From Hemileia vastatrix (taxonomy: Eukaryota; Basidiomycota; Pucciniomycetes; Pucciniales; Zaghouaniaceae): a stretch of 64,000 nt of DNA. Under the pieces are notes generated by a model. The model ran no database searches and was not told the DNA's origin. It worked only from the letters and a program-made list of their open reading frames with translations. The stretch's first letter is position 1. Each line of letters starts with the position of its first letter. A program made the position numbers and the translations under genes. The stretch spans positions 5,965,001-6,029,000 of the forward strand of contig JASXTE010000017.1 in NCBI GenBank assembly GCA_030280995.1, written 5' to 3'. Below, piece by piece: positions 1 to 12,800 of this stretch.

Positions 1-3000
1 ATCCCAATCAAACATACTCAAACCTCTTGCGCCCCTACTTTTCTTCCTTATCATTCAAACATGCCAAAAATGCACCCAGAAGCGGCAAACCCTCTTACCA
101 AATACAAAGGAAAGGATTGAGGGGTTGTTATAGATGATATCCTTGCTCAGGTCAAACATACACCCAAATTAAAAGTGGACAGATCAAACTGGCAAACTTG
201 GTACAAGAGCATATCCTTGTTCATGCAACACAAAGTACAATCCACTAAATATACCACCAATACTGATGCTGTATCCAATCCAACATCCATTTTTGAAGAT
301 GAACTTTGCTGGCATATTGTTTACTTCACTATCAAAGAAAAATTGCAAGCATTTATTGACATTGGCACAACATGCTATTATGCATATCAAGTTTTATCAT
401 TGAAATTTGAGACATCAGCACATACCGCCCATATCTCTTTGTTTAATGAATTATTTAATATTAGGAATTCACCATTCACAGATGCTTTATTGCATGCTGA
501 TTCCATAAAAAAAATTCTTGATGTGTTGCAGCATTCAGGTTTTGTCCTAGGTTACAATGAACTAGGAGCAATGCTTTTGCAACAACTCTTACCACCATCC
601 TCCTCCAATATTTCCACAGAACTTAATAGGCATTTTAAATTACAAAAAGATGTAAAGCAACCAATTTTTTGATTACATGATCACTGCCCTACAAAATACT
701 GTTAAGAATTCTATGCTTCCATCAAAACTAGTCTTCACTGCAATGGAAAGCACAATTAATGATGATGATGTCTCTGCACTGGCTTTCAAGAAGGGGAAAA
801 TGGAAATTTATAGGCCTGGAAGCAATCCCCCTGACTATTCCTCTAGGCTGTGCAGATCCACAGAGCATTTTTGGAAAAACATGTCCTTATAATGGTGATG
901 GTTCAGCCTTCAATTGCAAAGTGTGGTCCAGGAGAGAAGCAAAACTCCAGCAGTCAAAAAATGTCTTAAACAACATTTGCAGAGCTATTCCAGACCAAAA
1001 AGGAAAAAAATCTTCCTCAAAAGTTTGTTTAAATGAAATCAACTCATCTGCGCTCAATGTTTTAACTACTTCCTTGAACGAGCTTGACCTTGGTAGTGAT
1101 GAATGGCTGCAAATTTTGGATGCAGAAGGAGGAAAAGGGATTTTTGACACAGGAGAAACTCATAATGTTACAGGAGAAGTACGTCTCCTCTCTAACTTTC
1201 AAAAGTAACAGACACCAATCTCAGTAAAGACAGCTACTGACCTCACTGCTGCTTTTATCACGGGATATGGCAATATTCTAATCAAAGGGTGCCAAGAAGA
1301 ACTGATAACAATTAAACATGTTTTCTTTTGTGATAAAGCAAATTCCACACCTATCTCTCCTTTTGATCTTCTCCAACATGATTTTACTCTTACTTTAAAT
1401 GACAGTCATGATTTTGTAGTTTTAACATAATTCAAAAATTTTATTCATAGCTCTGTTGTCTACTTCTTATCGCAAATGGACTATAGATCTAGTATATCCA
1501 TGTACACTAGAATTTGACTCCTTTGAAATCAATTATTTTAACTCTTTTTTCATCTGCTTCCTTACCCGCCCCATTGGTTCCTATACCTAACTCACCAATT
1601 CCTTATCCCACAGCATTGCCAAACTCAATTATGGATTGGAATAGGCGTTTAGGTAATACAAGCACAAGGGTTTTGCAAAGAATTGCAAAACTTGGTCTTT
1701 TTCATGGTGCACACTCCTACGTCTGGTCTATTAGGCTACCTTGCGATATTTGTGCAGCTTCAAAGAGTAAACATCATAACACATGTATCACTGCAAAACA
1801 AAGTAACGGTATGAAGGATCTCATTGTGTTGGATTTAGTTGGGCCCATGGTAGATTTCACAACCAATGGTGAAATATATGTAGCTACTTTTAGAGAAGCT
1901 TTTTCAACATATGGTGAGGTATTTATCTTAAAGAAAAAGTCAGATGTCCTTGATGCTTTCATTAATTTAAAAAAACCATATGGAAAATATCACAAATTGC
2001 CATTTAAAAATACTGAAAACAGACAACAGAAAGGAATATATGAACAAGCAATTTTCTGAATTCTTGTCCGCCAATGGCATCTTACATGAACATTTGATGC
2101 CTTACCACCGTGAACAAAATGGTATGGCAGAGAGGTTTAATGAAACCATTGGTGAGATAGCAAGGACAATTTTATTAGCATTTAAATTGCCTCCAACTTT
2201 CTGGACCTTAGCTTATTGCTGGGCTTCATACATACTTGATAGACTACCTAATGTATGAATCACTGACAGTACTCTTTTTCAGACTATCTATAATAGAATA
2301 GCTGATTTGGCACCTATCAGGATTTTTGGTCAATGGGCATACATTCACATCCCAACTGAAAAGAGGACAAGAATGGAACCTCGGGCTATGCATTGCAGAG
2401 TGGTTGGTTTTCTAGATGGAGGTAAGGGGTGGATATTCTGGCATCTGGAAACAAATTCTTTTGTTCAATCAGAAATGGCAAAATTCATTCCTGAAAGTGG
2501 AAAAACCAACAACAAATCCCTCACAACATCATGTGATACTCAAACTGCCTCAAAGGGAGATTTATCTTTTATCATGAATACACTTTGTTTTGGAAATTTT
2601 TCAGCAGAAAAAACCATATCAGCTCAAGATCATTTAGCTGAATATATTGAGAATAATTCTTTGGATCTCTCAGATAGATTGCCAAGAATGTACAACCAAG
2701 ACATGAAAAAGCCTTGATGCTCCCATGTGGAAAAAGGCTTGTAACGACAAACTCACCAACATGTCATCTATGAATGTATGGAACCTTGTTCCCTTGACAC
2801 CCAATAAATCAATCACAGGAGCCAGATGGGTTTTTAGTTTGAAAAGAGATCAATTTGGTGAAGTTAAGAAACACAAAGCAAGATACCTTGCACAAGGTTT
2901 TAAACAACTTGAGGGAGTTGATTTCAATGCTAAATTTGTGCCCACTGCAACTTTTGCCTCGTTACACCTCATTCTCACATTAGCCACAACATAAAACTGG

Positions 3001-4212
3001 CCTGTTCAAACGTTTTACATCACTGCCGCATATTTTCACAGAAATATTGATGAAGAGATTTACATCAGACCACCTGAAGGTTTAGAACTAGAGAACGATA
3101 ACTAGGTATGTAAACTCAATAAAGCTCTTTATGGCACTAAGCAAACAGCAAGGTGCTGGTGGAAACACCTCAGCAGTATTCTCTCATCCATAGGTTACAA
3201 GTCCAGTCATCAAGATGCTAGTGTCTATGTTATGGCAAAAAAGGAGTTACAGGTCTCTTATGGATTCATGTTGAAAATGGAGTTGTGGTAGGTAGCAATC
3301 ATGAAGTTTTAAAATCTCTTCAGAAGGATATATGGGAGACAAATTAAATGTTAAATGGTCTGATGGCATATCTTCAATAGTTGGTCTTGCTATTTCATGT
3401 TGTGATAAAGGTTTTTAACCATCCATCAACCTGCATTGATATCTAAGATTCTTAAGGAGCACAATCCAACTGGCCTCATGTCACATTTTCCTCTTCTGGC
3501 AAATTTGTCTCTGGATTCACTTCAACAAAAAAATAACACAATATTTGAACCAATTAAGCTCCTTTCTATCATAGGTTCTCTCTCGTATCTTGTAGCAGGA
3601 TCTAGGCCTGATTTGGCATATCCTGTCAACTTCCTGGCACATCATGAATAAAGACCAGGTAAAGCTGAATGGGATGCGTTTCATCACCTCCTAAAATACC
3701 TAAAATTTACGAAAAATATGAAATTTAACCTTTTTCCAACCTGCAGTGAAATGCCATCCACTAAGGTATACTGTGATGCAACGTGGGGTGGTGAGTTTTC
3801 AAGAGCCACAGGTGGCCACATTCTGATGGTGAATGGATGTCTTATCTTATGGAAATCAAAAAGGCAGTCTAGAGTGGCAACAGAATCACTACATTCAGAA
3901 CTCATGGAAATGTCTAATGCAACCAGACAGGCGCTGTGGATGCATAATCTATTACACAAGGTTGATCTGTGCCACAAACCGACTAGATTGCTATGTGATA
4001 ACAAAGGAGTGATTGTTGCGGCAACAGATAATCCATAAGATAAACAATGTTGCCATGTAGACAGAGATTTTTACTTTGTCAATGAGCAAGTAAACCGCAA
4101 AGAAATTTTGATTGAATGGGTATCTTCAAAAGATCAGATAGCTGATTTGCTGACAAAAAACTTAGGTCCTAATGTGTGGAAAGAAAAACGTTCTTTACTG
4201 GGTGTATATTAA
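1..4212 (+). pseudogene. Ty1/Copia gag-pol polyprotein, decayed, 5' end outside window
   Basis: This is a Copia-type polyprotein read in order gag, protease, integrase, RT, RNase H, which is the Copia order. The gag-like part spans about 124-1208. A protease motif FDTGETHNVTG lies near 1140-1175. The GAG-pre-integrase zinc finger near 1635-1770 reads W-N-R-R-L-G-N, so both expected His residues are Asn. The integrase core covers about 1820-2258, with the D of TDNRKEY and the E of NGMAERFNETI. RT starts near 2725 (ARWVFSLKRD), but its catalytic V-D-D reads V-E-N near 3270. RNase H covers about 3760-4200 (YCDATWGG, ESLHSELMEM). The frame ends with a TAA at 4210. Stops and frameshifts occur near 670, 1208, 2059, 2258, 2717, 2994 and 3651. 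It is clearly dead; only the exact subfamily is uncertain. Confidence 0.9.
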
Positions 4213-4327
4213 AAAAAAAATAAAAATAAATTCCAGTCCATTATTCTAATTTATTTTCTTGTTATTTTCTTTTTCTTTTTCATAGCACTTATATCTACAG
4301 TAGTGGGGAAATAACTAAGAGGAGGGG

Positions 4328-4518
4328 TGTTATGGATAGGATAACTTATTTTAAGTGATTATGCAATATGTACATAGAATTTAGTATATAAACTATGGTG
4401 CAGCCAACACGTACAACTCTGGTTAACTCTGGAAGAAGCTCTGACACTGCTACCATAGATAAGTAATCTAATAATACTAAGTTCACTCCAGAAGAAGCGC
4501 TGACACTGCTACCATAGT
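4328..4518 (+). repeat. Candidate Copia 3' LTR with internal 34-bp duplication
   Basis: A purine tract (about 4316-4327, aagaggaggg) sits 115 bp after the Copia stop codon and is followed by TGTTATGGATAGG, the usual layout of a polypurine tract and LTR start. Inside, a segment of about 34 bp (4425-4458) recurs at 4484-4517 with few changes; both end in ctgctaccatag. The right boundary is a guess because the 5' LTR is outside the window and no target duplication can be read. Confidence 0.5.
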
Positions 4519-4559
4519 TGGTATTGCTTGACGTATATCGGTGATATTTTTTTTTTAGT

Positions 4560-5341
4560 TGATAGTATTTTTAAATATTACTCTTCATTGTTTTCCAAAC
4601 ATTTTTCAATTGGATTTAGGTCAGGCAATTGTGTTAGCCAGGTCATCTTGAAAAGAATTATAACAGATTAGAAATCTTGAGATAGCTTTGAGGTGTGCAT
4701 TGGAACATTATCTTCTATAAGGAAAAGGCAATTGCAAGGGTCAACTTTGGCAAGCCATGGAAGGAATGAGTCAAAGTAGACATTGTCTATGAAGGGCTTT
4801 AAAGTTTGTTAGTTGGATGGTTCCATGTGAAATTTTTTCGCTTCTCTGATGCCCAGACCAAAACTTGAGTTGATAGCTTACCAACTTCAAAGTTGCATTC
4901 ATCAGTCCATATAACTATCTTTCAATCTTCAATTGACAAGTGTGACATGTTGACCAGAAAAATGAAGTTGTCTTTCTTCATGAAAGGGATTGAGGTGAGG
5001 TTTTTTTTGATGACAACACATTTATTAAAACTAAGGTCATGAGTATGGAGGCAAACAGTTTGGCATCAAATTTTGAAGGTAAGACTGTCAGTCATCTCAT
5101 TCAAGGTCTTCTTTATGATTTCTAGTGAGGCTAATCATGATTTGATGCATGTCTCTTGGGACTGGTCATGATATGGGTGGCCAGGTTTTTCTAATGTTTT
5201 TAGTCTTCCCTTACTGCAGTATGTGGCAATAATTTGACACACAGTGGTTGGGTGGGACATTAAAATGGGCTGATGCTTGGGCTGTTCAGGAGCCTGAGGC
5301 TGCCATGCCTGCGATAAGTCCACACTCACCAGTTGTGAGTT
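4560..5341 (-). pseudogene. Tc1/mariner transposase relic
   Basis: Read on the minus strand from about 5341, an N-terminal helix-turn-helix remnant (HPTTVCQIIATYCSKGRL) is followed by catalytic blocks typical of Tc1 DDE transposases. These are W-T-D-E-C-N-F near 4890 (first Asp), IEDNVPMHTSK near 4695 (second Asp) and LPDLNPIE near 4620 (Glu). The coding frame is broken by stops and shifts throughout, so no full-length protein exists. The usual length for the family is about 340 residues and the relic covers roughly that span. I could not identify clear terminal inverted repeats. Confidence 0.8.
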
Positions 5342-5646
5342 ACTTCTTTGTGGAGTGACATGTCATGATAGGCACTTAAAAAGGTGCAAAAAAATAAGGG
5401 ATGATTTTTTATGGTAAATAATAAAGAAAAAAACAATGAGAAATAAATGAAAAAAATAAAAAAACTTGTTTAATGATAAAGTGAGACACAAAGAACCAAG
5501 GAACAAAGTTTGGAGGTGGCATCAGTAATGATGGTGGTTGACAATAAAGATGAAAAATTACAAAAATGAGGAATATGCATAAAAAGTGGCCAGAACATCT
5601 GTCCCCCCCCACTGTACAGTGGGAGGCCATTTATTTTTGTCACTTT
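5342..5646. other. AT-rich spacer, no gene recognised
   Basis: The stretch between the Tc1 relic and the MITE contains A-rich runs and a short C8 tract near 5601-5610. I see no coding or RNA signature. Confidence 0.5.
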
Positions 5647-5866
5647 CACCAGAAAAAAAAACATGGGCACCTGATAGCAGGTGCCAATCCCTATCTTTCA
5701 CCTAACTCAATTTCAGCTCAGCTGTAATTCTTCTGGAAAGACTGCACACTGAACAATGAGCACACAAGCTCACGCAATATCAAATCAAATTTACTATTAA
5801 ATCTAAGCTGAATATATGGATAGGCACCTACTAGAAGTGTTCCACTTAATTTTTGTTTTTTTGGTG
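5647..5866. mobile_element. MITE copy 1 (220 bp, TIRs, 3-bp TSD TTT)
   Basis: The ends are inverted repeats of roughly 45 bp, starting CACCAGAAAAA and containing GCAGGTGCCAATCCCT-like sequence; the right end reads ...TTTTTTTGGTG. TTT flanks both ends (5644-5646 and 5867-5869). The same element recurs at 57256-57467. It has no coding capacity. A 3-bp target duplication fits PIF/Harbinger-mobilised MITEs, which is inference. Confidence 0.8.
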
Positions 5867-5869
5867 TTT

Positions 5870-5878
5870 GATCCATCA

Positions 5879-5910
<32 letters not shown>

Positions 5911-6128
5911 GTTTTTTTCACTCTATTTTTCTTTTCTTCTCTGTTCACTAACTTTCCTCCTTTTTTTAATTCAAGATTTTATTTTCTTGCTCTTTCCCTG
6001 TCTTTGAATCCCTAGCTAAATTCCACTTTTTTTTTTTTTTTTTTTTTTTTAATATTTTTTTAATAATTTTTATTTTGGTGAAATTTCATATCCATTTGAT
6101 ACTCAAATTTTTTTTTATTATCATATTT

Positions 6129-6175
<47 letters not shown>

Positions 6176-6185
6176 CAACTGTGTG
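5870..6185. repeat. Microsatellite cluster: (ATT)n, poly-T, (AT)n
   Basis: An ATT trinucleotide run lies at about 5877-5910, a T run at about 6028-6050 and an AT dinucleotide run at about 6142-6172. No gene is visible. Confidence 0.8.
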
Positions 6186-6189
6186 CTCA

Positions 6190-6981
6190 AATGATCAAAA
6201 AAAAGTCTCAGAGAAAGAACTGTGACTACCTCTTTCAGAAGGTGACTTTTTGGTCTAGAAGAAGTTTCAATGGTCCAACAGCAGTGATAGGTGTAGGAAG
6301 ACTCAAGATTTCAAAATGTGTACATATTTATTTCTTTATAAGATATTACTCAAATAAAAGGTAAAAAGATTTATTATTAATATTTTCAAACCTTATAAAT
6401 ATGTAGATGTAAATAATAAGATAATAAATAGTAGTAATAGGTTGATTTGTTGTATAGAAAATATAATTGTAAGAGTAAGTAAGAATGGGATGAAAGAAAA
6501 TAGCCAGATTGAGAGGCGTAATATAGGCAAAAAGGAGAGAACTACAGAGCCACCATTCTTTATACATGAGTATGAGAGAAAGAAAAATTTCACAGATAGA
6601 AATTTCCAATAATTGAAGTTGTTCTATAAAGAATGTACTCATATACAATCTTTATCTGTATATGTCAATTTTATTTATAAATTATTTGATGTTATTTTAA
6701 GTTTCTGTAAATGTCAAAGTAAAATTGATAATATTTGATTTTAATGTGTAGTATTTTTATAGTTAAGTTTACCTTTCAGCTGTCATGAGGATTCTGTCAA
6801 GGAATAAAAAATAAGAAACATTAAATTTAAATAATTACTTGATTTTACTTATTTTAATTAGTTAAATTATTATAAGTAAATTACAAGGTAAGTATAATTA
6901 ATAAAATAAGAAATAAAGGCATAACACTATCCTAGTAAATACTTAATTATTTACTGGGTAAGTCTAGTAGCCTGGCTGACA
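6190..6981 (-). mobile_element. Remnant LTR of an outer Gypsy element (G), left edge undefined
   Basis: The sequence ends at 6981 in cctggctgaca, the same terminus as the LTRs of elements C and F. Near 6260 it carries ctagaagaag...tcaatggtcc, resembling an internal block of the A-type LTR. Element F is inserted 5 bp beyond this terminus, and the matching polypurine-like sequence appears on the far side of F at 45519. The left boundary cannot be set, so this is a partial LTR at best. Confidence 0.4.
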
Positions 6982-6986
6982 ACCTC

Positions 6987-8211
6987 TGTCGGCCAGTCGT
7001 CTAGAAGAAGGAAAGAAAGGGGGAAGAAAAAGAGGAGGAAAAGAAAATAGGAAAGAAGGGTTTATAGAAAGTAGAAAAAATAAGGTAATAAAATAATTGG
7101 ATTTATTTAAAGAGAGGCAACAACGAGTTACTTGAGGGATGACACAAAAATGAGGTTTTATTAAATGACAATATTATTTAAAGTAAGGGTTCTTTTCTTT
7201 GCGCGGAAAACACTATTATTACTATCAGACTTAAAGCAACCTGTAATTAGTTATATAAAATTTTAAATTAGAATTTTAATACTAATAAAAATAATATAAA
7301 CGTAATATATTAAAAATATGTTCAAGTTTTGATTGTGTAGTAAGTGATGATGATAAATGAGATAACACAAGGCCTTTTATAGGCAAAGGGACCAATGAGG
7401 CACTATCACTGAGTATATACAAAATAATAATAGGATGAAACAAAAAGATAAAAGAAAATAATTGAAACATAACAATGGAGAGAAAAAGATGAAACAAGTA
7501 ATTAAAATCCCAATTAAGAACACAATTTTCACGCAACCATTTCCCAAATCATTTAAGTAATATAGTGAGTAATTAAACAATCTCTGAGACATGAGAACCA
7601 TGTAAAAAAGAAATCCAATCAAGTATAACAATATTTTTTATAGATTTTTTAAGTGAAGCAAATGGAATGTTTTGACACAACAAAATATTGTAATCAATTT
7701 TTGTATTAGTCTGTAGAAAATTAATAAATTGTTTTAACTATGTAATAACTAGTTGAAACAAGTAATTAATTTTTCTACTGAACCATATTTAGAATTTTAA
7801 ATTAATTATAATTATTATAATGCATTTAATATTCAACACAAATAAGGGTCAAAAAACACCGTCAATAATTATGGATAATTTTGAATATGAAAAGGGTTAA
7901 TTTATATATTTAAATTTAAAAATTAATGTAATTACAATATAAGATAATTTAATAAGATATAATTATATTATCAACATGTAATTAATTAATTATTCATTAA
8001 ATACACATAACACCTCTTTTATATGGAATATATATATTATTTTAATGTATACTTAATTTATATGATAATAAAATTAGTATAAAATTTATTTTAATTATAA
8101 AATAATATTTTATTATAATTTATTATGTAATATAAATTAATATATACACATAATCTGCAATTATTATGTCATTTATTAACTCCAATATAATTGTATGTTT
8201 ATTACTTGGCT
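6987..8211 (-). repeat. Element F 3' LTR, main part
   Basis: It begins TGTCGGCCAGTCGTCTAGAA on the plus strand and matches the right-hand copy starting at 42785, apart from a small deletion near 43159 in the latter. It is interrupted at 8211 by element A and resumes at 17832-17857. Confidence 0.9.
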
Positions 8212-9713
8212 TGTCAGGCTAAGATCAAGTACAAGGACGTGAAATAGCTTGAAAAGTCTTTGTCTAGAAGATTTAAATGGTCCTATATGAATACTGTAAT
8301 ATAAATCCAACAAATAATAAAATATAAATCAGAATAAAGGTCTCAGTAATATAATTCTCACTAATTTTATATGTGGCTTACAATCTTTTTAGTTGGTAGA
8401 AAAATAGATTATAATAATTCAGATACTACTCAAAAGTCTTATAAAAGTACTAGTTGAAGTGTATTGTAATTGATTTGGTTATATGGTGTAAATTGTAATG
8501 ATAAGGAATGTAGAAACAAGAACCAAAAACCTCCTCCTTTTATACACACTGAGCTCCCCAATAAATCCCTTGATATACCATCCAATACACAGTTAAAGAC
8601 GCCTCAAATCCACTAATAGACCTGCACATCAACATCCCTAGTGATCCATGACATAATTAGACAGGTAACAACCGCCAAAATCCTGTAATAATAAGGGAAA
8701 TCCATCAAAATTAAAGAAAAAGACAAAAAGAGAGTATATGCGTATAAAACAATAATATAAAAGACTAAAGGAGACTTTTTAAGGTTAATAATAGCTTAAG
8801 AAGAAGGGGGATTTACTGTAGAAATGGAGGGGCTAATCCTGACATTATACTACGTGAAATTCCCATCCAAAAATAACCAAAATTGACTGAGAAACCACCA
8901 AAAAACCTAAAACAGAGCGTGAGATGTGGGGTAACTACATGCAGTCCTTGGCAGGCGCTTGCACGGGTAAATCCTTGACTAAAATTAGGCGAATTTTAAG
9001 CGTGGTGATGAAATAAGATGCCAAGAATGAGGTTATTAATGAAATTAGTGCATATAAACAAGGTCAATGCACTATTAATTAAGCTAGGACACTAAATAAG
9101 CGCCTGTCGCCTATTTTAGTGTGTTTCCCCACAGTGGGCCTAGAATGTGGGGTAATTATAGTGTGAAAAAAACTAACTTTGCTAAAAATGAAGCTATTCA
9201 CATGGGAAAAAAGCAGGCAGTATGTGGCCAGTACACAGAAGCCATTTCTGGCATAAAAAACACCAAATTTTAAAAGTGTTATTTTTATACATTTAAATAG
9301 CCAAATCAATAGTCCTAAATGAGCCAAATTGATCTGTTGAAGCGCATTTTTGATATTCTCAAATTTATAGCGCATATAGTCAACTTTAAAGTGAAATAAA
9401 GCGCATTTCTTGTTTTTTGCGTAAAACAATGAATATAACAGCTTTAAGTGTACTTAAAAATTATGTAGCCTTATACTTAAGGTTCTTAAGATTACCATAA
9501 CATATCACAACTTAATATTAAGTACATAAGACCTATAAAAGGTGGATATATGCGTGTATATAAGGTGTTATAATGGCCTTTTTTGTGTATTATCATAATT
9601 TTACTTATGTATACTGTTTGTGTACTCTCATTTATTGTTCCCATGTATAGTTCATGTGTTTAACTTAACTTATAAGCAATTTTTACTCAGTCCTGGGGAT
9701 ATACAGGCTGACA
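8212..9713 (-). repeat. Element A 3' LTR
   Basis: The copy runs from TGTCAGGCTAAG to CAGGCTGACA on the plus strand. It matches 16332-17831 almost throughout and the solo LTR at 43989-45489 in reverse orientation. Confidence 0.95.
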
Positions 9714-9892
9714 CTTGCCCACCCAAAAAAAACAATAAAAAAATGATAAGTTATACATTTTATTTATTTATTTGTAATTTTCAGGTATTCAGATTAAATC
9801 TGTAGCATTAAAGATTGTACTCTAAAGAAATAAAACATAATAAAATATTATGAGTACTGGTTTTCTAACCCCTCAGCTGGTTGGACAGAAAT
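9714..9892 (-). other. Element A 3' untranslated end with polypurine-like tract
   Basis: On the minus strand the bases just before the 3' LTR read GGGTGGGCAAG after a T-rich run (9714-9734 region). The equivalent place in B and F reads GGGGTGAGGGAG or close to it. This is the expected position of the plus-strand primer. Confidence 0.6.
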
Positions 9893-12800
9893 TTATTTCT
9901 GTTTAAATTTTTTAAGAAGGGTGGATAAATTAGAAATTTCTTTTTCAGGTATCCATTTATCAAATTCATATGATTTCCCTTTAAATTTCAGTAAATACTC
10001 AGTTCCTTTTTCTTTAGTAAGGATTCTTTTCTTGAGTATTTTTTCAATCTCTGCTTTTTCCACAATTTCTTCAGGTTGCTTTTTAGGCCTTCCCCTTCTT
10101 TTTGGAAGTAAGTCAGGATCATTTGCATGGTAACGTTTCAATAATGAGATAGGAAAACTGGATGTTTCCTATCATATGGAGCATATAATATGACTTACAC
10201 TGCATTATTACCAACCATTTTATTTACTACAAAAGGTCCTACAAAGGGATCCTTTAATTTAACATTACCTTGTAAGTTAAAATGTAGTGTTGATATGAGG
10301 ACTTAATCTCCCTTTTTGAATTCAAATTCTTTATGATATTTGTCCCACCTTTTCTTTTTATATTCAAATGCTTTTTGTATGCATTCTTCTGCATGCTTTC
10401 TACAAATTCGTTGCATATGAATAAAGGATTTAGTACCAGGGTGTATATCTAACCTTGGTAATTTATTTAAATGATTTACTGGGGTATTTGGTATGTATCC
10501 CAGCCAGAGTTCAAATTGTTTCTTCTCTGTGACAGAATGAGTTGTGCTGTTATAAGCAAATTCAAGGCCAGGAATTAATGTTACCCAGTCATGTGTGAAT
10601 TTCTCATTGTCTTTGTATTCTAATCCAAAGGCACAATATCTTCTGATCATGTCTTCTAGAGTTTGTATCATTCTTTTAGCCAGCCCATCAGTTTGTGGAT
10701 GGTGTGCTGTGGATAATTTCAATTGACAACCTGATACTTCCATCAAAGATGTCCAGAACTCTGAAGTAAATTTAGGATCTCTGTCAGAGATTATGGCTTT
10801 GGGGAACCCAGCAGTATTCATCATCTGAGTCCACCATAATAATGCCAAGTCTTTTGCAGATAACTCTTTATGGGTAGGGATAATCTTACACATTTTTGTT
10901 AATCTATCCACAATTACCCAGCAAGAATTGAAACTTTCTTTTCCTGCTAATGGCAATCCAGTTACAAAATCCATGTTTATAATCTCCCATGGAGCTTTTG
11001 GCTGCTCTATTTGTTGTAACAACCCAGCTCTCTTACCAGTTAATCTTTTAGATTTCTGACAAGAGCCACATGTTTCAATGTATTTTTGTATATCTTCTTT
11101 CATGTTTATCCACCAGGCTGTATTTTTAACTCTGGTTAATGTTTTGTTGAAGTCAAAATGACCAGCTAAGATGTCATCATGACAAGTACTTAACATTAAC
11201 TCTTTCATAGAAGGTGGTATTACTATAACATTACTTAACTTTTTTCTGTAATATATATATCCATCTTCAATTGATAATTTACCTTTTTCCAATGCATTTT
11301 TATACTTTGGAGGCAAGGTTTTAATTAATGCACTCATGGAGGCATTTGTTGGATCATTAAGAATGGTAGATAGTTTAGACAAATCTTTATCAGATGAATA
11401 ATTTTCTAATATATTTTGCATAAATTCTTCTTCCAAATCCACTATATAAATCCCAAATGTATGTATAACCTCATTTTCAGGTACATAAGCTGGGTTTTCA
11501 GCATCATTTGGCAACGGAATTCTAGATAATAAATCCACATTAGAATGCAATGTTCCTGCTCTGTGAGTGATTGTCATTTTTCCTCTGTACTCTTGTACAG
11601 CTAGTTGCCATCTAAACATGTGCCTATTAGGTGTTTTCATGTTTAGAAATGATTTTACTGCACTGCAATCTGTTATAAGTTCAAACTTCTGGTCTTCCAG
11701 ATAGTAATGAAGCTTCTCCAAAGCCCAAACCACGGCTAAACATTCTAACTGTGTGGCACCATACCTTAATTCAGTTTTTCTTAAGGTTCTGGATATATAA
11801 CAGATAACTACTTCAGATAATTTTCCATTTATTATCTGTTTCTGCTGTAAAGCAGCACCCAAACCTATGAAACTAGCATCAGTGTACAAGATAAAAGGTA
11901 GGGTGAAATCTGGCAGTCCTAATATTGGAGCTGACATTAAACATTCCTTTAATTTATTAAAGGCGTGTTGTCTTTCATTATTCCAAATGAAAGCCTCATT
12001 TTTCCTGATTAATGTTGTCAAAGGAGCTGCAATAGATTGGTAATTTTTTATATATTGTCTATAATATCCACACATACCTAAAAAACTTTGAATTTCTTTT
12101 ACATTCTTAGGTATACCAATGTTTTTTATTGCTGCCACCTTATTCTGGTCAACACAAATTTGTAATCCAGATACAAAATGTCCAAGTACTTTCAAAGATT
12201 GGAATCCAAATTTACATTTCTTTAATGCAATTTTCATATTAATTCCATCCATTCTTTGAAAGACTCTTTTCAGGTGATTTATATGTTCATCATATGTTTT
12301 TGAAAACACTATGATGTCATCAATATAGACCAAAAGCCATCCTTCAACCATTTCCTGATGAAAAACACTATCCATCAATTTTTGGAAGACTGAAGGCAAA
12401 TTCTTTGGGCCAAATGGCATTCTCACATACTTATATATGCCCATATGTGTGGATATTAATAAGTAATTTTGAGAATTTCTTTCCATAGGAATCTGGTGGT
12501 AACCTTTGTTTCCATCCAGACAGGAAATATATTTTGCTCCTTGTAAAGTAGCATGGATAGAAGCTATCCTTGGTAGAGGGTAAATATCATCTACTGTGTA
12601 TGTATTCAGAGCTCTATAATCACCGCATAATCTTGCCTTATCTTTTTCATAAGAGATCAATACTGGTGAAATGACACAATACTTAGGTGTTGTGTCCACT
12701 TTTTCAACAATACCCATTTCCAACAACATTTTTATATTGTCTTCAATATCTTTCCTTTTTGCAGGAGATGCTGGGTAAGGTTTCTTTTTTAGGCTGCCAG

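Noticed and set aside
1514..2059. Separate viral-like integrase gene
   Set aside because: It is one open segment of the decayed Copia polyprotein between two stops, not an independent gene.
6781..6981. A 201-bp TGTCA...CTGACA unit as a complete short LTR of element G
   Set aside because: All related LTRs are 1.1-1.5 kb, and TGTCA at 6781 lacks a matching right-hand copy. Chance is more likely.
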